A stretch of 64,000 nucleotides of DNA from Eimeria necatrix (GCF_000499385.1 NW_013655111.1:5001-69000); one strand, 5' to 3'; counted from the stretch's first letter, positions 12,347-24,886 are shown. Numbers and translations: made by a program. The notes: a model not told the origin generated them from the letters alone.

Positions 12347-12395
12347 GGCACGCGGAGGGGAAGGGGGGGGCCCCCCTTCAGGTGGGGGGGCCCCC
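12190..12395. repeat. GGGGGCCCCC units flanking a CAG tract
   Basis: Two clusters of GGGGGCCCC units (12196-12248 and 12364-12395) lie on either side of a CAG run, just upstream of the iron-sulfur gene start. Confidence 0.8.
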
Positions 12396-12904
12396 TCATG
12401 ATTTATCCCTTGGGGTCTCAGCTGCAGCTTTTTGGAAAAGACACAAACAAATAAAATTATAAATTAATTAAATTAAGTTTTTGCTGCTTTACATTCATTA
12501 ATATCAGCAAAAACCAAAAAGATATCAAACAGACCCCATGGGGGGCCCCCAGGGGGCCCCCGGGGGGCCCCAGGGGGCCCCCAGGGGGCCCCTGGGGGGC
12601 CCCCAGGGGGCCCCAAGGGGCCCCCAGGGGTTCTTCAGGCCATTTAAAGATATAAAAGTTCCTTTTTAGTTATTTAATTTCGTTTTTACTTGATCACTGT
12701 TAAGTCCAGGGCCTCCAGGACCCCTGGGGGGCCCCTGGGGGCCCCCCGGGGCCCCCTTGGGGGCCCCCAGGGGGCCCCCAAGAGGGCCCCCAGGGGGCCC
12801 CCAGGGGAACCCACTCTGCCTACAGGGGCCCCCAAGAGCTCCCTTGCCTATGTTTTAGACTAGGCCGTGATCTCCAATGCTTGGAATCCTGTTTGTCTCT
12901 TAAC
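12396..12904. repeat. AT-rich spacer with two G/C arrays
   Basis: AT-rich stretches (12440-12535 and 12635-12710) alternate with GGGGGCCCCC arrays at 12538-12630 and 12718-12830. No coding signal is seen. Confidence 0.75.
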
Positions 12905-12957
12905 CGTAAACCCTAAACCCTAAACCCTAAACCCTAAACCCTAAACCCTAAACCCTA
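12905..12957 (-). repeat. Telomere-type repeat (CCCTAAA)n
   Basis: About seven perfect heptamers in reverse orientation. They are flanked on both sides by unique sequence, so this is interstitial and not a chromosome end. Confidence 0.95.
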
Positions 12958-13808
12958 ATTTGCGCTGTTCACTTCAACTTGGGGCGCTGGGGTGTCTTGG
13001 CAGGCCGTCTGAAGCAATAAAGTCTTAAAGTTGAAATTCAAATAAATGAACTTTAGACAAAAAGTGAAATAAATAAATAAAATAAATGAATAAACAAACA
13101 TGAAAAGTGCTGAACACAGTTCGCTGCAGCTAGCTGCAGCTAGCTGCAGCTAGCTGCAGCTAGCTGCAGCTAGCCACGGGTTTGCTGCGGCTAGCGGTTA
13201 GCTGCAGCTGCCCACCGACTGCTGCAGCTAGCTAAGTACAGCTAGCTACAGCTAGCTGCTAATTGCAGCTGCCGCATTCGGATGCAGCTAGCTAGCTACA
13301 GCTAGCCACAGGCTGCTTAAGCGGGCCATAACGTGGCCCCTTGTGGCTAGCTGCAGCAGCTTGTAGCTAGCTGCGGCTAGCTGCAGCAGGAGGCCATGGC
13401 TAGCTGTGGTTAGCTGCAGCAGGCTTTGTCTAGGTGTGGCTAGCTGCAGCAAGCTGTGGCTACCTGTGGCTAGCTGTGGCTACCTGTGGCTAGCTGGCTG
13501 CAGTTCGTTAGCCGCAGCTAGCTAGCTGCAGCTACCTAGCTGCAGCTATCTAGCTGCAGCAACACGTGGCTACCTGTGGCTAGCTGTGGCTAGCTGCAGC
13601 AGCCTGCAGCTAGCTAGCTGTGGCTAGCTGTGGCTAGCTGTGGCTAGCTGTGGCTAGCTGTGGCTAGCTGCAGCAGCATGCAGCTAGCTAGCTGTGGCTA
13701 GCTGTGGCTAGCTGTGGCTAGCTGCAGCAGCCTGTAGCTGGCTGCAGCTAGCTAGCTGCAGCAACCTGTGGCTCAGCTGCAGGCAACTGCAGCCAACACT
13801 TCAAATGA
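12958..13808. repeat. AT spacer then AGCTAGCTGCAG / GTGGCTAGCT array
   Basis: A short unique AT-rich stretch (12960-13115) is followed by about 670 bp of 10-12-bp units built on GCTAGC, in two flavours: CAGCTAGCTG and GTGGCTAGCT. No gene is seen. Confidence 0.85.
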
Positions 13809-14066
13809 GGTTTAGGGTTTAGGGTTTAGGGTTTAGGGTTTAGGGTTTAGAGCAGTGAGCTGCGCGCCTCCTCCAAACCCTAAACCCTCGCAGCAGGAAA
13901 CCCTTTATGAGTGAAGTGCAACAAAACGCTGATTAAGGGTTTGATGCAGCAGCAAAATTGAAAAAAGCGTCGAGGGTTTAGGGTTTGGGGTTTACGGTCA
14001 AGGGTTTAGGGTTTAGGGTTTGCACTTCAAGGCACGCAGCAGCAGTAAACCCTAAACCCTAAACCC
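13809..14066. repeat. Telomere-type runs in both orientations
   Basis: TTTAGGG runs (13809-13850 and 13975-14021) and CCCTAAA runs (13875-13888 and 14048-14066) face each other within 250 bp. Confidence 0.9.
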
Positions 14067-14122
14067 CAATAGAAAACCCTCGAAAACGGCATGCCCTCTG
14101 CACAAGCCACCTGCTGCTGCTC

Positions 14123-14153
<31 letters not shown>

Positions 14154-14256
14154 TGCTGCCGTTCCTGTTGCTGCTGCTGCTGCAGAGTATCTGCGGCTGC
14201 TTCTCAGCGCCAACTCCCGCTTCTCTTCTTTGCCGTTCCGCGCAGCTTCTGCTGCT

Positions 14257-14320
<64 letters not shown>

Positions 14321-14568
14321 GCGTCAGCTGTTCAAGTTTAGAGCAGCTGCAGCACAGAAGCAAAAAAGATCCCCCAAAAAGCCAAAAATAAATTTGAAGA
14401 GCAGCAGAAAATCAAAAAGTCAAAAATGAAAAATGAAAAAACAGAAAAAGACAAAAACAAAAAAAATTAAAAAATCAAAAAATGAAAAAAGAAAACTCAG
14501 GAGAGATGAGGCGAGAAGGCAGCAAAGAAAATAAAGCAGAAAGAGCAAAATGCAATATAAAAAGAGAG

Positions 14569-14614
<46 letters not shown>

Positions 14615-14769
14615 AGCAACAAAAGAGGCGCAAAAGAGCCGCCGCTGCCGCAGCAACAGCAGCAGCAGCAGCAGCAGCAACAGCTGCTGCAGCAGCAGCA
14701 ACATCAGCAAAAGAACCGCAAAAGAGCCGCAGCTGCCGCCTTCGCCGCTGCAGCAGCAGCAGCAGCAGC

Positions 14770-14808
<39 letters not shown>

Positions 14809-15090
14809 CAGCAGCAGCGGCAGCAGCAGCAGCAGGATCGTTGCGCGTGCCGTTTCTTTGCTGCCTCCTGTGCATTGCTGCCTGGAGGACTTGTTGGTCT
14901 TGGATTTGTTTTTGAGTTTTCTTTTTGGACTCTTCAAAAGCAAAAAAAGAATAAAATCCAGAAAAAGAAATTGCTGCTTCTGTCATTCCGCCGCAGAGGA
15001 AAAGTGAAAGACACAAAAGAGGCATTCGCCGCAGCACGCGCGGCCGCGGCAAAGCCTGGAAACCCTGAAGAAAAAAAAGAATTTTAATCA
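14067..15090. other. Triplet-rich interval with ambiguous open frames
   Basis: Both strands carry 100-220 codon frames through CAG/CTG tracts and A-rich DNA. None shows a recognisable domain or a phase-consistent exon chain. One plus-strand frame (14482-15087) begins with a Lys/Glu-rich run after an ATG, but the context is simple A-rich sequence. I do not call a gene. Confidence 0.3.
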
Positions 15091-15770
15091 TTTTGATTCT
15101 TTTTTGATTCTTTTTGGATTCTTTTTTGACTCTTTTGGGTTCTTTTTAATTCTTTTTTCATTCTCTTTTCGTTTTCTTTTCAGTTGCTTTTAATTTGCTT
15201 TAAATGGCATTTAAAACGGAGTTGAAAGCATTTTTTAAAGTTGAAAAAAGACCAAAAAACAACCCAACATTTTTCAACATATTTAAATAATTTTTAATCA
15301 TTTTATTTCGTTTTGATTCTTTTTTAATTCATTTTTAATTCATTCTAAATTCATTTTTAGTTCATTTTTAATTTGTTTTTAATTCATTTTTAATTCGTCT
15401 TCAATTTATTTTTAATTTGTTTTTAATTCGACTTTAATTCATTTTTATTTCATTTTTAATTTGTTTTTAATATGTTTCAAACTGACTGAAATGAGATTTA
15501 AGAAGCATTTAAAAAGGTGTTGAAAGTATTTTTGAAAGTTGAAAAAAGATTAAAAAACTTAAACACATTTTAAGCATCTGAAGAAGATTTCCAAATTCAT
15601 TTTAATTCATTTTAATTTATTTTAATTCATTTTAATTTATTTTAATTTATTTTAATTCATTTTAATTCATTTTAATTCAATAAAGAAATAAAAGGATATT
15701 AAAAAGGATATAAAAAGCCAAAATTAACACAATTAAGAGACATTTGAAAAGCTAAAATGAAACAAACATT
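15091..15770. repeat. AT-rich repeat, TTTTAATTCATT units with ~290-bp duplication
   Basis: Tandem TTTTAATTCATT-like 12-mers occupy 15300-15480 and 15590-15690. Each block is preceded by a similar unique segment: GCATTTAAAA, then GTTGAAAGCATTTTT and GAAAAAAGACCAAAAA near 15206-15258, with a diverged copy near 15506-15558. Confidence 0.7.
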
Positions 15771-16150
15771 AGGAGGCCCCAGGGGGCCCCCCAGGGGGCC
15801 CCCCAGGGGGCCCCAGAGGGTACTAAGGGGCCCCGGGGGCCCCTCAGGCCCCGGGAGCCCTCAGGAGACTTGGGGGGCCCCCAGGGGCCCCCAAGGGGCC
15901 CCTGGGGGCCCCTAAGGCCCGCCCTCAGCGGGCCTTGGGGGCCCCCGAGGGCCCCAAATGCCTCTTGAGACCCCCAAGTACCCTAAAGGGGCCCCAGGGG
16001 GCCCCCAGGAGGGCCCCTGGGGGGCCCCAAGGGCCCCTAGGTACCCAAAAGGGGCCCCAAAGGGGGCCCCCGGGGCCCCCCCGGGGGCCCCCGGGGGCCC
16101 CCCGGGGGCCCCCGGGGGCCCCCCGGGGGCCCCCCGGGGGCCCCAAGGAC
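15771..16150. repeat. Longest GGGGGCCCCC array
   Basis: About 380 bp of G/C palindromic units with 1-6 base interruptions. It becomes nearly pure GGGGGCCCCCC around 16060-16145. Confidence 0.95.
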
Positions 16151-16877
16151 TGCACGGGGGCCCTAGTGGTGAGACATTTTGGCTTACCTCCATATTTGTA
16201 GAAGAGGAGGGGATGGAAATGGAAACTTTAAACCCTAGATCCTAAACCCTAAACCCTAAACCCTAAACCCTAAACCCTCTTGGAAAGAAGAGAAAGTTCT
16301 TCGAAAGGCAATGCGGGAGCGAGAAGGCGGCAGCAGGTTGGCAAATGTTAGCTGCAGGCCCAGACGAGGGTTTAGGGTTTAGGGTTTAGGGTTTCGGTTT
16401 CCTGCTGGCTTCACGTAGCTCGACAAATACATCAGAAAGAAGTTATTATAGGTTTTTTTGCTGCTGCTGCTGAAGCTGCTGCTGCTGCTGCTGCTGGGGG
16501 CCCTCAAAGAAACCCTGGGGGCCCCCTGCTGCTGCTGGGGGGCCCCCAGAGCATCAGGGGGGCCCCCGTGCTGCAGCAGCAGCTGGAAGCAGCAACTAGG
16601 GTGTATATAAAGCTTTTATTTATTTGTTTTTTTATTAGATTCTCTAAATTAGGGTTTGAGGAGAAAAGGCAAAAAAGGGGAGCCGCGGGAGCCCCTACAA
16701 CCACGCACCAGCTGTGGTTTAGGGTTTAGGGTTTAGGGTTTAGGGTTTAGGGTTAGGGTTTAGGGTTTACACATGCTGCATTCTTCTGCTTTTGAGCCGA
16801 AGCCACTCAAAAAACTCGAAAGCAACTAGTGTTTCCCGGCTGCTGCTGCTGCTTCTTCCGCTTCTTGTGTTGCTGCC

Positions 16878-16913
<36 letters not shown>
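16151..16913. repeat. Telomere-type and G/C islands before the TPR gene
   Basis: CCCTAAA units lie at 16229-16278 and TTTAGGG units at 16369-16401. A short G/C array at 16497-16568 is interrupted by CTG, and TTTAGGG follows at 16716-16768. A CTG run (16878-16912) abuts the ATG of the next gene. No exon is recognised. Confidence 0.8.
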
Positions 16914-17388
16914 ATGGAGAGACCAGCAGCTGCTGCGGAGACAGAGTCCGAAGAGGAAGCTGGGCTAACGACAGAGGCGGAAAGCGATGCCCCGGGTAGG
17001 GTTTAGGGTTTAGGGTTTAGGGTTTAGGGTGGTGTAGAGGCTAGGATTTGGGGGGTTCGGTCTAGGGTTTAGGGTTTAGGGTTTAGGGTTTAGGGTTTGG
17101 CGATGGCGAAGAGCATCGCGTGCGGCATCTTCGCCGTGCTGCTTCCCGCGCCGCTGCAATGTGCAGCTTCTTGCCGCTGCAGCAGCAGCTGCTGCTGCTG
17201 CCCCGTCCAGAATCTAGGGTTTAGGGTTTAGGGTTTAGGGTTTAGGGTTTAGGGTTTAGGGTTTGGGTGCGCAGTCTACGACTTCAAGAGCGACGACGAG
17301 GCCCCAGACCCTCGCCTGGGGGACTTGCGGATTCTTCACTACAAAGGCAACATAGCCAAGTTGCTGCTGCGCACAGGCCAGGCAAGCC

Positions 17389-17424
<36 letters not shown>

Positions 17425-17549
17425 GCAGCAGCAGCAGCAGAAGCAGCAGCAGCAGAAGCCGCAGCGGCAGGGGTGGTGCGGGTGTGCTGGCCTGTGTGCG
17501 ACTTTTAGGGAGATGTCTTCCCAGGAAATGGAGACGAGGTTTTAGGTGA

Positions 17550-17582
<33 letters not shown>

Positions 17583-17763
17583 GTTTGGATCCCTGCAGCA
17601 GCAACAGCTGCTGGGGCTCTTAGGCCACGGCTGCTGCTGCTGCTGCTACTGCCGCTTCTGCTGCTTCGTTGAAGTCTGGCCGTGCGAACGCGTCTCGCTG
17701 CTGCTGCTGCTGCTGCTGCTGCAGTGCGTTGGCGGAGAGTGGAAGCCCCTGCTGCAGCGCCGC

Positions 17764-17806
<43 letters not shown>

Positions 17807-17909
17807 TCTGTTGGTCCCTGGCTTCACCCATGCTGAGCTGCAGGAGCTCACGGACGAAGCAGCTGCATGCACTCCTGTGCTGGCGACGCTGGGCTCTTCA
17901 GGTGCGTCT

Positions 17910-17953
<44 letters not shown>

Positions 17954-18267
17954 TAATGGCTGCTGCTGCTGATGCTGCTGCTGGTGGGACAGCTGCCCTG
18001 CAGCACGTTTGAGTAGATTACTTTGTTATGGCGATGCGCCTGCTCTTGCTGCACTTTTTTATAGGCCGTATCCTCGCTGCTGCTGCTGTGCTGCTGCTGC
18101 TGCTGCTGTGCTGCTGCTGCTGCTGCGCTGCTGCTGCTGCTGCTGCAGTGCTGCCCGCGTTCGTGGAGGCTGCGCTGCGGTGTATGGTCGGCCGAGAAGT
18201 TTCTCTTGTTTGCTGCCAGCAAGAGCACTTAGCCCCTAGGGCCTACGAGCACTGCCCGCAGGGTTTA

Positions 18268-18304
<37 letters not shown>

Positions 18305-18836
18305 GCCGCCACGCTGCAGCCTGCAGCAGCAGCAGCAGCACCAGCAGCAGCAGCAGGGCGTACGCGGCGCTGCACAAGTCTTCGCTACAAACCACAAGAC
18401 GAGCAGCAAGACGCATCAGCAAGCAGCGGCGGAGGCACCAGGAGCAGCGGCAGCAGCAGCAGCAGCAGCAGGAGCCGCAGCCGCAGCAACAGCTGCAACG
18501 GGAGCAGCAGAAGAAGCAGCACCACAGTCACCCACAGTGTGCTGCTGCTGCTGCCGCCGACTGCTGCAGCTGCTGCTGGACGCCCACAGCGTACTTAGAG
18601 AAGCCAGCAGCAGCAACAGCAGGGAAAGCAGCGCTGAAGCCAGCAGCAGCAGCAGCAGCAGAGCCGCCGCCTGCAGCAGCAGCAGCAGCTGAGCCGCCAG
18701 CAGCAGCAGCAGCAGCAGCTGAGCCACCAGCACCCAAAGCAGCGGCTGGGCCAGCCGCAGCAGCAGACGGCGTTGTGGATTCGGCAGCAGCAGAAGCAGC
18801 TACCTGCAAGTCGCCCGCAGCAGCAGCACCGGAGGG

Positions 18837-18880
<44 letters not shown>

Positions 18881-19202
18881 AAAGCAAGAACGTTTGCTTT
18901 GTGGTTGAGCTGCTGGCTGTGGGGCAGCTGCAGCGGATTGACGAGAGCAGCAGCGTTTTATTGTCTCCAATTTTCTCCTGTGGCAGCAGCCGCTTTCCTA
19001 GAGAGGGGGATTTGCTGCTGCTGCAGCTTGCTGCTCTTTGCTGCTCCCGCTGCTGCCAGCTGCAGCAGCTCAGCGCCCTTTGCAGCAGCTTGAAGTGCAC
19101 AGTCACCAACGAGCTGCAGCAGCTGCTGCTGCAGCAGCACAACCGCCTGCGCAGATGCTCCCAGCAGCCGGCAGCAGATGCAGCACCAGCTGCTGCTTCC
19201 CC

Positions 19203-19238
<36 letters not shown>

Positions 19239-19367
19239 ACCTGTGGCTTTGCATGCATTTGAGCTGCCGCTAAGAGCTGCTGCTCTTCCTTATGCCGGGC
19301 TGCTGCAGGGGCTGAAACGCATGCGCCTGGGGGATGCTGCAGTCGTTAGCCTTCGAGGCAGGGCTCT

Positions 19368-19415
<48 letters not shown>

Positions 19416-19539
19416 ACAGCAGCAGCAAGAACGCTGCCTCCGAAGCACGTGCGGCAGCTGCAACACAGACGAGAAAGGAACGCATGAGGGCCACACAGAC
19501 TTAAGGTGTCTTTGCGACAGCTGCGTCTCAGCAGCAGCA

Positions 19540-19587
<48 letters not shown>

Positions 19588-19879
19588 CCGGCAACGACGA
19601 CGGCGGCAGCAACATCCGTAGAGGGAGAGGTGCAACCACAAGCAGCTTCAGCAGCGCCATCAGCGGCAGCGGCAGCAGCTCCAGCAGCAACAGCAGCAGC
19701 AGCAACAGCACCTTCAGCATCAGCACCTCCAGAAGCAGCAGCAGCAGCAGCAGCAAGCGAGAGTTGCTGCTGCTCTTTCAAGTGCTTCAGCTTTCCCTTC
19801 CGCGACTCTGTTTGTTTGTTCGTTCGTTTGCTGGGCTGGCGGCGTTTAGAGGAAATACAAGTGCCTTGTGAGGCCTTCG

Positions 19880-19936
<57 letters not shown>

Positions 19937-20068
19937 TGATGCTGCTGGTCTTCGGGCTGTTGGGGCTGCCGAAGCAGGTGCTGCTGCTACTGCTGCTGGG
20001 CTTATTGTAGGTTTTCTGGCTGCTGCAGCTGCTCTAGCTTGGCCTGCAGCCGCCGCTGCCTTTCGCCG

Positions 20069-20107
<39 letters not shown>

Positions 20108-20402
20108 AGTGTTGCTGTAGGTGTCATCTTTATGCTTGCAGCGCCAATACACCTGAAGGGGACTGCGGGCGTCATGCGGTATTCCTTGAGCCCGCTGCAG
20201 CAGCAGCAAATGCAGCAGCAGCAACTGCAGCTCCAGCAAATGGAGCAGCAGCAGGCTGCAGCAGCACGCTCAGTGACAGCAGCAGCAGCCCCTGCTGCTG
20301 CTGCTGTTGCTGCTGCTCCCCCCCACCCCATTTTTGCAGACGAAAACACCACAGTGCTCATCCGCTTGCGGATTGATGTGGACGTGTTGCTGCCATCTGA
20401 TG

Positions 20403-20439
<37 letters not shown>

Positions 20440-20656
20440 GAGCTCGGCTGCTGCTGCTGGATCTATTACTGCTGAAGAAGGGCAGGCAGACTTGTTGGAA
20501 ACACCGCAGCAGCAGCACAAGCAGCATCAGCAGCAGCAGCACATGCAGCAGCAGCAGCAGCAGCCAGAGCAACTCCCGTTGCTGCCGCTGCTGTTTGCTT
20601 CTTCGGACCCGAGCTGCTTAGCAGCTGCAGGCGACTTGACTGTGTGCCGCATGGAA

Positions 20657-20703
<47 letters not shown>

Positions 20704-21375
20704 CGTTTGGCTGCTGTTTTCACTGTCATCTGTAGTGACTGTTCCGCTGTGGCTGCGCCATTTGCTGCTGAAGCTGCCGCTGGGCCAAACAGCGGAGGTG
20801 CTGCTGCCTCCCGAGCTGCTGCTGTTGCAGCAGCCGCAGGGAAAACGAGCGTGCATGCAGCAGCAGCAGCAGCAGCAAGAGCAGCAGCAGCAGCAGCAGC
20901 AGCCGGAGGTTCAGCAGGAGTCTAATTTGGTTGAAGGGCTGCCAGCGATTGCTTGGGTAAGGGCTGATATAGAGTGTCTGCTGGTGCAGTTGCTCCTGCT
21001 GCAGTTGCTGCTGCTGCAGCTGCTGCTGCTGCTGCTGCTGCTGCTGCAGCTACTGCTGTAAATGCTGCAGTCGAGGTTGTCAATGTGCTGCTGCTGCGCT
21101 CATTAGGAAGGGCTGTGGCTGCTGCAGCTGCCTGAGATGAATGGAGACGCTCAAGGCACTGCAGCAGGAGCTGCTGCTGCTGCTGGAGCTGATGCTGCGA
21201 TCCCGCAGCAGCTGCAGCAGCAGCAGCAATTCGAGTCTGCTACTGCAGCAGAACTAAGGAGAGTTGTAGCAGCTGTGAGATGCATAGAAAGGAGACAGCC
21301 TTCTGCTGCAGTCCCTCATTTGCTGCGCTACACTCCAGAGAGACTGGAGAGGGTGCTGCAGCAGCTCCTAGGCGT

Positions 21376-21423
<48 letters not shown>

Positions 21424-21545
21424 AGACAGCATGGAGACCTTGTTTGGGCCGGGGCGTCTGCAGCTAAGCTGCAGAGCTTCTGTCTCCTTTGCAGGAGTAC
21501 TGGGGAGGGTAAGGCAGCAGCAGCCAAAGCAGCAGCAGCAGCAGC

Positions 21546-21576
<31 letters not shown>

Positions 21577-21635
21577 CGAGCGTTGCGCGTCTGACGGCCA
21601 GTTCTTGCGTCTTGCTGCACTTGTTTGTCCAGCAA

Positions 21636-21668
<33 letters not shown>

Positions 21669-21961
21669 AGCGTCCAGACCACTGGGCTCTTTCGGGCGAG
21701 GCGAAAGCAGACTTTGCTGCTGCGCTGAAGGCTGAGGGGAATCTGCTGTTTAAGGTACATTAGCAGCAGCAACAGCAGCAACAGCAGCAGCAGCAGCAGC
21801 AGCACAAGCAGCAGCAGCAGCACAAGCAGCAGCAGCAATGACACCGAAGCAGCAGCAGATGAGTTGCGCATGATGAAGTGGCCTCTTTGCTGCTGCCCGT
21901 TCGTTTCCGTTGCTGCTGCTGCTGCAGCTGCCTTTGCGCCTATTTCCTCTTTATCCCTGCG

Positions 21962-22000
<39 letters not shown>

Positions 22001-22292
22001 AGCACGGATGGATCTCCGCCGCGCTGTCCATGTACAAGAAAGGGCTAGACATATGTCGCATGTCTGCTGCTTACTGGAGGCTGCTGCAGCAGCAGCAGCA
22101 GCTGCTGCTGCCGCTGAACACTGCTTCCGCCTTATCTGCCCACGGCCCCCTTGGCAGCAAAACAGAACTTCCTGCTGCTGCAGCACGAGCTCTTTGCTGC
22201 AGCTTGTCTCTCAATGCAGCATCTTGCTGCCTGAGGCTGCAGCAGTTCAGTGAAGCAGCAGCGCACTGCGACGTCGCTCTCGCCTGCGCGCG

Positions 22293-22344
<52 letters not shown>

Positions 22345-22395
22345 GAACAGGGAGAGGCGGCGGCGCCAAGTCCGCAGCAAATGCAGCAAAACCAA

Positions 22396-22432
<37 letters not shown>

Positions 22433-22785
22433 GATTTGACCCGCTGCTGTCGCAGAAAACTGCGCTGCACCGGAAGGCCCTGGCGCTGCAGGCAGCAGGA
22501 GATGACGCAGCAGCTTTAGCAGCAGCAAAAGCTGCTGCTGCTTTGTCCCCTAAGGACAGGCATATAAGGGTTTGTTGCTGCTGAGGCTGCTGCTCTTGCT
22601 GCTGCTGGGTGCGCTGTTGCTGCTGCTGCTTCTTGCTGTTCCTGCTGCTTCGCTTCCACTCAGCGACTTGCCTGCTGCATTTGCTGCTGCTGCTGCTGCT
22701 GCTGCAGGCGCTGCTGCTGGAGCTGCAGCGCGAACGACAGAAGCAGCAGCAAGGGGCGGCTGCCATGAGGGGATTTCTACTGTAG
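16914..22785 (+). CDS. TPR protein with FKBP-like segments (immunophilin type)
   Basis: The 3' part is secure. Exons 21671-21754, 22003-22569 and 22708-22785 join in phase 0. HWALSGEAKADFAAALKAEG followed by NLLFK and HGWISAALSMYKKGL is the first TPR as found after FKBP domains. SLNAASCCLRLQQFSEAA and HRKALALQAAGDDAAALAAA are further TPR helices, and the gene ends in a charged helix and MRGFLL. Upstream, three stretches resemble degenerate FKBP cores: LPAFVEAALRCMVGREVSLV (about 18150), YAGLLQGLKRMRLGDAAVV (about 19290) and LLLKLPLGQTAEVLLPPE (about 20765), with NVCFVVELL as a typical last strand. The catalytic aromatic residues are not evident, so isomerase activity is doubtful. A 5' exon 16914-16995 (acidic, starts MERPAAAAETE) joins 17275 in phase 1, but 16914-17550 could belong to a separate gene. 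Internal exon borders are not all resolved. Confidence 0.62.
16996..17274 (+). repeat. Intron with two telomere-type arrays
   Basis: The intron between exons 16914-16995 and 17275 onward opens with GTAGGGTTTAGGG and holds TTTAGGG runs at 16997-17030, 17063-17099 and 17216-17268. The last one ends 6 bp before the CAG acceptor. Confidence 0.75.
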
Positions 22786-23200
22786 TGCTCGCGTCGTGCT
22801 GCTGCTGCGCTGCTGCTGCTGCTGCTGCTGCTGCCCCTGAAACAGCAGCAGCAGCAGTCGCCTCAGCTGCAGCAGCAGGCGCTGCAGCAAAGGGCCCTAA
22901 TATGTGACACGAGGGCTTTTTCTAGTGTATTTGGATATGCAGTGGCAGCGGCAGCAGCAGCAACAGCAGCAGCTGCTGCTGCTGCCAATGCAGCAGCCGC
23001 TGCACCATCCAGGGCAGTAATTGCTGCCTCTGCAGCAGCAGCAGCTGCTGCTGCTCGCTTTTTCTGGTGTACTGACTGGAATCCGGAAGCCCAAAGAGAG
23101 GAGCAGTGGCAGCAGCAGCAGCAGCAGCAGAGATAGACAAACAGGCAGCAGCAACAGCGGCAGCAGCAGCAGCAGAGATAGACAAGCAGGTAGCGGCGAA
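22786..23200. repeat. CTG/CAG spacer after the TPR gene
   Basis: Alternating CTG and CAG tracts. A 34-bp unit containing AGATAGACAA is repeated near 23130 and 23175. No exon-like peptide is seen. Confidence 0.5.
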
Positions 23201-23745
23201 GAGCCAGCTACGTAGCTAGCTGCCTAAACAGCTAGCTAACTAGTCGGCTAGCTCGGCGCACATTGGGTGGGGCCTCTAGAGTGGGCTCAGCTAGCTAGCT
23301 AGCTAGCTAGCTAGCTAGCTAGCTAGCTAGCTGGCCTTTCCATCAGCTAACTATGCACGGTATAAACTGGACAGCTCCAAAAGTCAGTGGCTAGCTGGCT
23401 AGCCGCATGCCTAGCTAGCTAGCTAGCTAGCTAGCTAGGGCGTCTGTTGAGTAGCTAGCTAGCTAGCCAGCCAGCTAGGGAGTCTTTTGAGTAGCTAGCT
23501 AGCCAGATAGCTAGCCAACTAGCTAGCCAGATAGCTAGCCAGCTAGCTAGCTAGCCAGCTAGCCAGATAGCCAGCTAGTCAGCTAGCCAGTGAACAGGCG
23601 CCCCAAATTGATGGCCAACAACACACTGCAGCAATGGCTAGCTCGGGGCCCTCTGAAGGGCCCCGCTAGCTAGCTAGCCAGGTAGCTAGCTGGCTAGCCA
23701 GCTAGCCAGCTAGCCAGCTAGCCAGCTAGCTAGCTAGCTAGCTAG
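23201..23745. repeat. AGCT/AGCTAGCC tetranucleotide array
   Basis: Runs of pure AGCT (23289-23333 and 23411-23437) alternate with AGCTAGCCAGCT variants. The array ends within 5 bp of the NPL4 stop codon on the opposite strand. Confidence 0.9.
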
Positions 23746-23889
23746 CTAGGCGAGGGACTTGAGGACATCTTCCATGCCCTCGTCCACGGGAGTCTCGTTT
23801 AGAACAGCATCGCAAAGAGAAAAGCTCGTGGCCACATCGAAGAGGCGGGCCACGTAGAGCAGCAAGTGGAAGTCGCTGAAGCGGGCCCA

Positions 23890-23941
<52 letters not shown>

Positions 23942-24239
23942 CCAGCGGCGCCGCGTGCCATCGACGGGTGGTTGAAGTACTCCTGCAGCAGCAAAAGCCG
24001 CAGCAGCAGCAGCAGCAACGACAGGTGACGGCCACTGCGCGAGGAGGGAGGACCCGCAGCAGCAGCAGCAACAGAAATGCAGCAGCAACAGCAGCAGCAA
24101 CAGCAAAGCAGCAACTGCAGCAGCAGCAGCAACGGGAGCAGCAGCAACAGCAAAGGCAGCAGCAGTAACAACAGCACTAGCAGCTGTACCAGCAGCAGCA
24201 GTAATAGCAACAGCAGCAACAGCAGCAGCAGCAACAGCA

Positions 24240-24280
<41 letters not shown>

Positions 24281-24886
24281 TGACTCGGATGTCTTGAGGT
24301 GTCTGGGAAATGAATCTGTTTTCTCTTGGAAAGTGACTGTGGCGAAAAAGAGACCGAACCTGAAAAACAAAAAGTAAAAATAAAAATAAAATAAGAATAA
24401 AAATAAAAATAAAAATGAAATAAAAATAAAAATAAAAAAAATAAAGTAAAATGTAATTAAATAAAGAAGTAAAAACGAAATAAAATGAGACAAAAAGAAA
24501 TGAAGTTAAAAAGAAAAAGTAAAAAAAAGGAGAAGAAATAAAAAGAAACAAAAAAGAAGAAAAAAGAAAATTAACAAACAGGCAACAAATGAATAGACAA
24601 AAAGAAATAAATGGAGAAAAAAAGAAAATAAAAAAGAAAATAAAAAACAACACAAAGACACAGCAGCAACTGCAAGAAAACGGAGACAAAAAGAAAAATG
24701 GCGGCGAGGCAGCAGCAGCAGCAGCAGCAGCAAACCGCAGCAGCAGCAACAGCAGCAGCACTAACAGCAGCAGTGGCAGCTTCACAGTCAGCAGCAGCAG
24801 TACACACAGCAGCAGAAGGACACACCCACACAGTAAAAGCAGCAGCACACACAGCAACAGCAGCAACAGCAGCAACAGCAGCAGCA

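Noticed and set aside
15912..16245. Collagen-like Gly-Pro-Gly-Ala frames on both strands
   Set aside because: Translation of the GGGGGCCCCC array. The symmetric appearance on both strands and lack of linked exons argue against coding.
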